Position numbers and translations under genes: made by a program. 37,702 nt of DNA from Rhizopus sp. PT2906 (Eukaryota; Mucoromycota; Mucoromycetes; Mucorales; Rhizopodaceae), in contig JAMYHX010000427.1 of the NCBI GenBank assembly GCA_025529335.1, positions 1 to 37,702 of the forward strand, written 5' to 3'. Below, piece after piece: positions 29,034-37,702 of this stretch. A model generated the notes under the pieces. The model was not told the origin of the DNA, ran no database searches, and saw nothing but the letters and a program-made list of their open reading frames with translations. How positions within the stretch are numbered: the stretch's first letter is position 1; the number at the start of each line of letters is the position of its first letter.

Positions 29034-30705
29034 TATATCAATATCAGAAAGAAGAACTGATTTAATTTGAAAGGATGAATTAGGGAGTATATTTATAAAT
29101 AGCTGACCCTCAGTATAACCCACATCCTTTTTGTATCTTTGTAGATCCTTTACCAACTATGGTTAGCCCTTATATCTATATTGATTTGTGTTGACAGTTA
29201 AAAGGGTCAACTACCTGTAAGTAAAAAAGGGAAAAATTTCATAATGTATAATAGTAAGAGTTACTATGAAATCATTGATTGTCGGTTCAGTTTAACTGAC
29301 CATTGTCGTGCAAATGCTATGCTTGTTATGCATACTAATCTCTCTTACAATGATTTGAATCAGGAGATAGGATAATACCACAAAGAAGAATAACAAGGGC
29401 AAATATATTTCATGGAATAGTCATAAAGAAGAGAAAAAAAAGGAGGGATAAATAAAAGGGTATTTAATAAATATAATATGAAGCTTTACTTCATACAAAT
29501 TACAATAATTGTTTCTTTAGGCAATCTTTTACTTGTTCCGTCTAGATTTTTCTTTATAAAAAGTTGCATTCAGTTAGAATCATAGTATGATCGCCATTGA
29601 GCATTGCTTCTCCTTTCCCTCCTTTTTTTCTTTTGCCAAGATAAGCTTGGAATATCTTATTCTGTGCTCGCTGAACTTTATCATCCAGTTTATAAGGGAG
29701 TTCCCCTGTAAACCGGGGCTTCTTCGCTTATATTATATTGGATTATTACAGCATATAGCTACTTATCACTGTCAATACCCCTACTATTATTAAGTAATAT
29801 TAAATATTGTTCTATTCATTTGCTTAACGTGAAAGGATCTATCCCCTTTTTTAATGCATGCATGCTGCAGATATTCCTAGTACACTACTTGCACGATTTA
29901 TGATTTCAAAAAGAGTATTTACAAACTGAAGGGTTTAATCCTGGCTTCATTCTATAGGTAATATCTGCTGATAATTAGAAAAGTATGACTACTCTGTACT
30001 TTGCACGAACAAAAGCGTAATTGCGCCTATGCTAAACCTTATGCATTCAGTCCCCTTTACTTTCTTCTCTGAGAGGGTATCAGAAAACCCACAAGAGTAT
30101 TTCAATGATTTAAAATTTCGAAAGGGATCATTGAGCGCTCTTCTTCTTTAACAGAACCTTCATTAGATACACTGGTTAGTATCCTTTCTCAACAGAGAGT
30201 TCAAACTATGCGGGATTATGTGAAAGCATAGGTAAAGAAAGTGTCTCAAAGGAACGCAACTGTTGGAACTGTAAATCTTGGGTTATATTTTTATCACTCA
30301 TATCGTTGCTGATAGGCTTTGTTACTATTGTTGTTGTAGAAGTTCTTGAGTAGTTATATAAAAGAGATATTGGCGCTAATAAAGCTAAATATTTACAAAG
30401 ATATCTGTAATACAAAGGATGATTCAAATAAGTGGTAATAACCAAGCGATAAAAAGATCACAGCATTTTATCTTTCCTTTTCTATTCCAAGAATATGCAA
30501 TTCTAAAGAGCCAATCTGGTCATTTTAATGGTTGAGAGAGCTGCTTTTATTGAACGATGGAGCGTTGCCTTGTACAGTAACTTCTTACGGTTGGCTGTGG
30601 TGTATAATCCTGGAATATGACGTATCCCATTAAGTTTCAGCATGTTTTATTCAGCCTTAGCAGATTTCTATAATCACTGTTTTACAGCCTTCAGCAATGT
30701 GAGGT
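29034..30705. other. Gene-free stretch
   Basis: Only short, mostly start-less frames are present. I saw no motif from a known protein family and no convincing repeat structure. The stretch between 30060 and 30300 has some protein-like pieces in mixed frames, too weak to name. Confidence 0.45.
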
Positions 30706-31032
30706 GAAGGTTTGCTTTCTTTTTCAGCGAATTTCTCTGAATGCTTTTCAGCACTTTTTGATAGGGTTTAAAAAAGGAGATTAAGGTGGCATAAACAAAT
30801 GTTTGTATCTATGTTTGGTATCCACTACAAAACGAGAGCGATGTATTCTACAATAATCCATCACAATGTACATACCTATTTTATCATGCTCGCCAAGACA
30901 TCCATTCAAAATTCCATAGACCGGATAATGTGGTAAGCTGCTGTCCCTTTCATATGTGTCTTGGCTTAATCGATTCTTGAGTTGCAGTCTTTCTTTTCTT
31001 TGGGCTGAGTACCTGATGAAACTCTTTTTCAA
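30706..31032 (-). pseudogene. Tc1/mariner (IS630-type) transposase relic, copy 2
   Basis: Minus-strand fragment. IGMYIVMDYCRIHRSRFVVD carries the second catalytic Asp of a DDE transposase. LFMPP, a stop codon at 30781-30783, then SPFLNPIKKC follow; the motif is normally PPYSPFLNPIEECW, so the Tyr codon became a stop and the catalytic Glu became Lys. Upstream the frame reads only to about 31032. The N-terminal half is missing. Similarity of the motif block to copy 1 at 18.2-18.9 kb suggests the same broad family. Confidence 0.75.
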
Positions 31033-31420
31033 TCTTCACAGTACCTAATTTTTTCAAAGGTTATATTTTTGAAAAATTGTTAGTACTAAAGGGCGAAACA
31101 CAACCCACAATGTTGTTGTTTATGCCCTTTTGAGTATGAAACGATTTAAACCAGGAAGGGGTTCACATCATTTAAAAGTGAAAATCAGATTAATCATGTT
31201 GAGCAAAGAAGTTTTCTGATGGATCTGGTTAGATTATGTTGTAATTTATACATAATGTGGGCTTCATTATTTTATTTCAGCAAATGAATAAAACATAATA
31301 ATAGGTGAGTGAGATATACAGAGAACTAAAGCTCAAAATGAAGAGAGCACTCGCGATGACGATTTTTACTACCATCGACTAATTCATACAATATTTTAAG
31401 GGTTGGGCGGTGCCTACCTT
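31033..31420. other. Gene-free stretch
   Basis: AT-rich sequence with nothing recognised. It lies between the copy 2 transposase relic and the next minus-strand fragment. Confidence 0.4.
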
Positions 31421-31840
31421 TTACGACTTCCGGTGTTGAATTGATAATTTGGTTGCTTCAGCTTGATAAATGTCAAATAATTTATAGACATTTCCATCTT
31501 GTGAAGTTTCAAAACGTGATGAATCTTTGTAGGGATTAAGTATTACAGTAGTTTGTGATTCAGTTTCAGCTTCTTCATTTTCAACAAAAGAATCAATATA
31601 ATCTTCATTTTCATTAAAAGCAGAAGAAGCGGATGCTTGCTTTTCGCTTGCTCCTTCAGAAATCTCTGCCTGCAGTGGTAGTATATTTTCCTTTTCATTG
31701 GCAGCGGTACCTGAAACAGGGCTTTTGTGATCTTTATCTTTGCGTAGTTGACCAACTTCTTCATTTATGATATCACCGACATAATCCAGTGCTCTCGCGT
31801 GAGTATCCAATGGATCCTTCTTCTTCTTATAATTGCCCAA
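31421..31840 (-). pseudogene. Start-less coding fragment, unknown
   Basis: This is an open piece of 139 codons on the minus strand without any ATG near its upstream end; a possible splice acceptor (GAGGATAG) lies just before it, so it could be a last exon. It begins with a basic patch (YKKKKDPLDTHARALDYVGD), continues acidic and Ser-rich, and ends VYKLFDIYQAEATKLSIQHR KS. The end segment feels like part of a repeated Mucorales family of unknown function. It may equally be a decayed copy. Not a confident gene. Confidence 0.35.
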
Positions 31841-31966
31841 AACCTCGTACTATCCTCTGACTGCTTCCAGGTATTATATTCCAGTAAGAGCCGTTTCTGG
31901 TCATTAATAAGGTACTTGGTAATAATGGTTCTGTATCTTGAAGAAGCATAATGACGGTCGGTTAAA

Positions 31967-33010
31967 CTACATTTTTCGTGTATATTTTAATATTTTGTTG
32001 GCCCGCCTTTGGTATCGATCACTCATACTTGCAACTAAACAATGTGCATGGCCCACGCTTATATTTCTCCATTGGCCATTCAAGACTCTCTTCAAATCAT
32101 CCACATTGTTAATGGCGGCTCTTTTCTCCTCGATAAGTTTTTTAAGAGCCCACCAAATATGCCAGTACTCAAAACTTCTTATTTGATGGGTCTCTTTCCA
32201 CTATTTTGCATAACCATCAGTATGTCAGCTAGCTCTATCCTCTTGGAATATGAAGTCTCTGTCCTCATGTTGGCAGAGTTGCGCGAACCAGAGATGGAAA
32301 TTTTGAGCTAAAATATTGATATATTTGTCTTGATCAACTGTGCCGTCAACCAAGACCAAAGGACCAAAATCATTGGCATGAAAGCAGCTCCAAATCATCA
32401 CACCACCGCCTTCATACTTCTTTGTTGGTACAATATGCTTAGTGTCATTTCGTTCACCAACTTTTCTGATGACTCTGGCACCACCATCGTTACCGGTAAC
32501 GGTGAACCGAGATTCATCGCTCCAAATGACGCTAGACCACTGTTCATCCGTCCAGTTGACATGTTCATAAGCCCAGCGAAGCCTTTTCTTCATCTGCTCT
32601 TCTGTCAGTGCTGGCTTATGAGCAGCAGAATAAGAACCATACTCCATCCTCTTCAAACTGCTGATAACAGTCTGTCTATAGACCTCTACATCTACGTTAT
32701 GCAGTTCTAATCTCAGACGGTCGTATGTTACGAATGGATCATCTCCTATGGTCCTCATAAGCAGTCTCTGGGATCTCTCATTGATTTTATGAGTTCTGCA
32801 TTTTGGTTTGGTTGGCAGAGACGATCCAGTTTTCTTTATTCTATCCACAGTGCTTTGTACTGTCGACTTTGGCATTTCGACTATGTTTGCAATGTCGTCA
32901 TACGAATGTCCTGCTTTTCTAAGGTAATAAATACTCCAATACTTTCTTTCTTTGCAAGGTTGATAAGGTCCACGTTCTTTAGTTGATACGTTTTCAGCAG
33001 ATATGGATAC
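31967..33010 (-). pseudogene. Tc1-like transposase relic, copy 3, nearly full length
   Basis: One minus-strand frame runs almost uninterrupted. A helix-turn-helix region contains YLRKAGHSYDDIANIVEMPK (with STVQ). A second DNA-binding part follows (THKINERSQRLLMRTIGDDP). The catalytic part shows WSDESRF with the first Asp, GGGVMIWSCF, and FIFQEDRAS with the second Asp. Then come TGA (32225-32227) and TAG (32201-32203), yet the same frame continues EYWHIWWALKKLIEEKRAAI to TAG at 31967-31969. Tc1 proteins have W..SPDLNPIEH.WW here; that block is missing, so the last catalytic residue was removed by an in-frame deletion at about 32160. The frame has no ATG at its upstream end. It is a different subfamily from copies 1 and 2. 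Confidence 0.88.
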
Positions 33011-33739
33011 TTGTTAAAATATTGAGAAATAAACAAATTTATAAAAGAAAACAACACAATTTTTATTAAATACGAAACCGAAATATGTGTGGCTGTAATA
33101 ACTTTGGTGTAACTTTTGAACCTACAGTCATATTCTTCAAAGATGATGTACTGGCTCGTCAACGTGTCGGCTGCACCAAGATTTATCATTATGAACAGTT
33201 CATTAAATCGATTTTCGGTTAAATCAATTGTACACTTTACACTTTACACTTTATTCACTTGTAAAAAAAAAAAAAAGATAATTTCAGACAACAAATAATG
33301 GTAAAAGAGAGCCCATAAGAAGCAAAAGAATGTTGTCTTTTAAACAATAAAGAAGGTATAGAAAATCAACTAAAGTGTTAATTGATCGTGTAATGTGTGA
33401 GAATAATTTCTGAATAACTTGTATAATATTAAAATAAAAGAATAAGCGCGTCATTGTTTAAATAACAACATCTAACGTGTACGTGTTCTATCAAGCTTTA
33501 GAGAGAAATAGATCGCTTAAAGTGACTTGATATTCTAGACAGTCTTGTACAAGACATGTCATCATGATTTAATATGTCTTCTATTACTTGAATTTGGATA
33601 ATGCGAAAATGCTTATTGTGATAGATTTGAACATGCTACAAAATGAAGAAGGTCCAAGTAATAATTCTAATTTATAGTTCTAGCAAATAATTATAATCTA
33701 TAGGAAATAACGAAAATTCTACACGACTTGTTATACGAT
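33011..33739. other. Gene-free stretch
   Basis: The first part probably includes the outer end of the Tc1-like element (GGTGTAACTTTTGAACC at about 33108-33124 is of the kind seen in mariner ends). A CACTTTA unit is repeated in tandem near 33233-33252. The rest is AT-rich and lies downstream of the membrane protein gene. Confidence 0.4.
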
Positions 33740-35892
33740 CTACTTATTTGTGGGAGGGTTTAAAAGTCTCCTCACTGTATGCGGAATTGCGTCTTCATAA
33801 TGTTTTATAGTTCTTGCTGCTGAAGATGATCCAGGTCTGGCTGGTGAATGAGATATCATTCTAGTATCCTTTGTTACATTTGAATTAATTGTGGATGGAA
33901 AAAGATCAGCTGAGATGTCTGCCAAAGCAGGAGAAATAATTTGCATATCCATCACTTTATCGATTACTTGCAAAGACATTTCATTTTCTTGCAGTCCAAG
34001 TGATTCAGACAAATTGATCCTATTTGGCATCTGAAGTGAAGAGCTAGTCCTTTGGGTTGACTGTATCAATCCTGTGTTTACAGTATCAGTTTGGGAACTA
34101 GAGCCATACGATGTGCTTGAGATTTGTTTATCCTGTTGAGTATCTTTTACACCTTTGGGGCTTGTAGAAGCAGAATCAGCATTGGGCTTTTCAAATGATA
34201 TATCTGTACGTCGAATCATGGCCGTAGTGAACTTTTTTGGCTTCTTTTGCCAAAATGAAAGTGAGAGTGGCTTCTTCTTTTTAACAGGTGGTAATGGAGC
34301 TTTCTCAGTGACTGGTTCTTTGCCTCTATTCTTGATTCTTTGGACATCTCGCTCTAAGACATGGTGGTACTGTACAGGATAGTGGTGCTTGTTGGGCCCA
34401 TCGAAAACATAAGGAACTAGCTTGTTGATTTCTTCAATCTTTACTTTTTCACGTTCCATACGCTCCAAGCCGTATATTCTAAAGTGAACTGGGACGCATT
34501 TTTCTCTAAAGTTCTTGGGAAGTCCAACGGTTACCTTGCACTGTTTGATTAGTTCAATTACCGAAGGCGATAGTTTCACTTGCTCTAAACTCTCTGTCTC
34601 TCGTATAAATCGGCGAATCAGTGGCTCTTCATTTGCCTCTTCCTTGGCGACTTCTTGGAACCCCTCTGTTGATGTCCCCTCTTTGTTCTTTTCATTCTTG
34701 AGTTCACGGCCTTCCTCTTCAGTGCTAATGTTGCCTTCACCCAGAAGAACAGGCTGTTGTAGGTAATTAAAAATATTAGGCATGGTGAGCCATGGAAAGC
34801 TTGACGTAGCTACTGGATCAATCTCTATAGGTTCCTGGGACTGACTAATCAGCAAAGGACCAAGGGTTGGCTTTGATGAATCAGCAAAAGGTCGAGCAGG
34901 ACTGCGAGCATGGGGCCGCACCAAGTTAGGCACTGATTGAGAGCGAAGGTATGGTACATCATCATTAGTAGTTGATAGCAATTGGTTCGGCGTGGATTCC
35001 ACAAAGTCCAAAGCTCTTGGAATACGACTTGTAAATTGATCGCCTTGGACAGATGCTACACTTTGTTCTTGGAAGAAATATTTTTCCTGATTGCAACTAT
35101 CTTCTTGGTCGCTGGTCTCTTGTTGATTGGAAGTTTCTTCCTGCTTTATGCCACTATTTTTCTTGATATCTCCCTTGCTTGTAGTTGCCTTATTCTTCTT
35201 CTTGCTCTGAAGCTCTTGACGGGACTTGCTATGCAATCCTTGTTGATATACTGCTTTCATGAGCTGCTTCCACTCCATGTTGAGCAATGAGTTTTTTGCA
35301 TCGTCCATGGGTATAACGCAGACTGCATCAATATGTCTGGCATTTTTGGCTGTCTTCATTTGGCCATCCACACCTTTTTCTTGCTCGGTCGTCTCAAGAT
35401 TGGGTGAGCTTATCGGATGACGATCATTGTCAGTAGAGAAAACTACAATGCCTGCTTCTCCCAAAACAGGGGGCTTTTGGCGGACGTGCCTAATCACAAA
35501 GATGGCAGCAGCGACCAAAGCAGCACCAAGAATACCGCCAATGCTTCCTATAATGATTTTCCAGCTGCCCGAATCTGAAGAAGCATTCTCCAAGACACCA
35601 GATGTGGCATGGGCGACAGCAGCTTCATGGAAGCTTGTCTGGACTGGAGACGCCGTACCAGATGAGTTTATAGGAGACGACAGGCTGGTACTAGATGGTG
35701 GACTATCAAGAATAGACAAAGATTCCTGGGGTATGCATCCATTATCATCACAATAGACAACTATATATTTTTTAATTAGTACAAGCTCCGTATGACGACG
35801 TCATGGATTAAATACTTACTTTTATAACCATTGACGAGTAAACAGAAGAGTAAAGTAATCACTATTGCTAACTTGAGTCCATAAGTCATCAT
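33740..35892 (-). CDS. Single-pass membrane protein, unknown function
   Basis: Complement of exons 33740-35760 and 35820-35892 with a 59-nt intron; 697 aa. The first exon codes for a signal peptide (MMTYGLKLAIVITLLFCLLV NGYK). A short outer part follows with two cysteines (VYCDDNGCIPQE) and a Ser/Thr/Pro-rich stalk. One membrane segment lies at about residues 93-116 (KIIIGSIGGILGAALVAAA and on), with RHVRQK on the inner side. The remaining 580 residues are a long, mostly low-complexity cytoplasmic tail rich in Ser, Gln, Lys and Glu, with basic patches (PVKKKKPLSLSFWQKKPKK). The topology is that of a wall- or stress-sensor-like type I protein, but I recognise no family, and the sensor idea is only an analogy. 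Confidence 0.8.
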
Positions 35893-37702
35893 TAAATAAG
35901 TTAAAGTTGAAGAGAAGAGAAAAAGGTTGTTCAAAAATGTAAACGATTTAAAGAAAGCTTGATTGCATTCTTGTTTGATTAGACAGCTTTAAAAAATTCC
36001 CCAAATTCAAAGCTGTTTATATGTGAATTAAATAGTCATCTGCTATTAATTGTTGTTGTAAACCATGAATGTTCATTTGTTAATATCTAATTAAAAGTGA
36101 AAAGGGACAGTGTTGCATTAATTCATACATTAAAGTAGTCATCTTTTTGGATAATTTCCTCCACATTACGCTCAATGCGTTTATAGCACACACAGTACAT
36201 AATTGGGTGCTTATTACTGATAGCCTTAGGGTAATTGCAGACAGATATTGATGGCATGGGGTATGCTCTTTGACAGTTCTTAAAAGTGAAATACACTAAG
36301 ACATTTCTCTACGGAAACTTCCCCTAGAATGTTCTGTGTTGTTGATATCTTTGCTGTGACCTACAGTTAGCCTTTCTTCTATAGGAACTTTGCTACATCA
36401 CTAACTCTCTTATACATACACATGAACAGGGATTTATAATAGCCATTACGCGAAGCGTGGTCATGATATCTGTATATGCTAGAAAGCTGTCCTCGTTTAA
36501 CAATAAGAAGGGCTTTGAAGAACTTTGCAGATTTTTCTTGGTCAAGAAAAAGAGAGAGAGCTTGTACTTCGTGACGGAGCTTGATTTTACCAAGTTTTCG
36601 ACAGCTTTGAAAGAAGTACTACAACTTCTTGGGTACGTGGATAACCTTTGTGATATTTTGCATGTCTTCCACACTCAGGACGCTTTTAATTTTCTTTTTT
36701 TATGACTTTCTTTTCTTCTGTCTTTTTACTTTCAACTATTCATCAACATTAGTTCATTGACTTCATCAAAATGCACAGAGCTGACAATTGTCCAAGATTG
36801 GCTGTTTTTAATACCTATTCTTTTCAACCAGTTTTTGTCTATTTTTACGGTAGTCTTCTTTTATTAAAGTGACCATCGGTCTAATTTCAAGCACAAGCAA
36901 CAGCAACTGTGCCGGCCACTAACATTGCGGTCTCTCTTCGCATTGAAGGTTACTTGAATCTCATTTAAAGATCTAAAACAAGTTCATGGACTCATTTTAG
37001 TTACAGCTTGTTTTTGATCGGGTTATCGTGGACGCGATTGAAGCATGCACCTGTAGTAAACTAATGATTGTGCTTGTAGTTTTTAAAGAAAATTATGTAT
37101 TTCTTTCACATAAGCATTTCAAATGTATTGAAGTCTTTATGAGCTTTGATTTGAACTATGTAAGCGCAGTGAACCCAACTTTCTCAATGAAGAGTTTGCA
37201 TACTAAAAAAATAGTTTACAAAATCTTGAATTTCAAGCGCCAAACGCTGTACTCATTTCATTATCCTGCATCAAATGGTATGATCTTTTAGGCTCTCAGA
37301 TATCCTAAAGCACTTAGTTGCCTAAAGTTCTTAACAGAGCAAGGTACTGATAAACAGTAAGGTTTCAGTATTACATTTTTATCAATGTGTCAAACCGAAC
37401 CTTCTAAAGATTTACGCTGGTAATAACGTAAATCTAGACTTTTCGGTGCTCATACAATTCCATAAGACTACAAGTGGAAACTATCTCGAGTCAACCGTAA
37501 ATAAAAGCATATATTGGCAGACAGTGATATCTTGTATGCTTCAATGTCAAACTATGGTCTCGAAATAAAGCAAGATGCAATGACGTATTCTACATTGCTT
37601 AAAGATACTTTAAGCACACAAAATATGATTATAAATGGTAAATTCCAGTATTGCCAGTACAGTATTTCCTTCGCCATACGAGAGGCTGTATTGCCCTTGT
37701 AT
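35893..37702. other. Gene-free end of the window
   Basis: The first few hundred bases are the upstream region of the membrane protein gene. Beyond that, open frames at 36457-36705 and 37028-37291 are short and show no motif, matching splice sites or codon pattern I can defend. A gene cut by the window end cannot be excluded. Confidence 0.45.

Noticed and set aside
33233..33252. Tandem CACTTTA units
   Set aside because: Only about three copies; too few to call a minisatellite or CRISPR-like array. No CRISPR array exists in the window.
36457..37291. Two plus-strand open frames near the window end
   Set aside because: No motif, no splice context and no recognisable homology; length is within chance for this AT-rich DNA.

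Overview
The window is nuclear DNA from a filamentous fungus, most likely an early-diverging mould of the Mucoromycota (Mucorales-like). The evidence is AT-rich sequence, many 46-66 nt introns with GT..AG ends and CTAAC-like branch sites, compact gene spacing, T-rich leaders before start codons, and the gene repertoire: a KDM3-type JmjC protein, a PUF protein, Ssn6/Cyc8, Rpb6, a fungal tetraspanin, and decayed Fanzor, Tc1/mariner and reverse-transcriptase relics. No bacterial operon, CRISPR array or bacterial ribosome-binding site is present.

Layout. From 1 to 10.0 kb is a gene-poor graveyard: one intact tRNA-Cys(GCA), a diverged LTR-like copy, a reverse-transcriptase relic on the minus strand, a 444-bp solo LTR with a target-site duplication, and a broken Fanzor (eukaryotic TnpB-type RNA-guided nuclease) element of about 4 kb that has itself been interrupted. 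From 10.0 to 29.0 kb is gene-dense: JmjC demethylase-like (-), dolichyl-diphosphatase (+), PUF RNA-binding protein (+), EI24/RRT8-like membrane protein (+), a Tc1-like relic, tetraspanin (+), Ssn6/Cyc8 corepressor (-), RPB6 (-), a divergent glutamine synthetase (+), a small hydrophilic protein (-), Xaa-Pro aminopeptidase (+), a small broken gene (+), and a small secreted four-cysteine protein (-). From 29 to 33 kb there are more relics (two Tc1/mariner-like transposases and a fragment without a start codon). A 697-aa single-pass membrane protein of unknown function lies at 33.7-35.9 kb, and the last 1.8 kb holds nothing recognised.

Exon structures were rebuilt by hand from splice sites, reading-frame continuity and remembered family motifs. 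All multi-exon models close in frame, but none was checked against RNA. The genes do not form one pathway. Loose themes are gene expression control (JmjC protein, Ssn6, Rpb6, PUF) and membrane or secretory functions (dolichyl-diphosphatase, EI24-like, tetraspanin, single-pass protein). The most unusual item is the Fanzor relic at 5.7-9.9 kb. The most unusual intact gene is the glutamine synthetase that lacks the conserved N-terminal latch motif.
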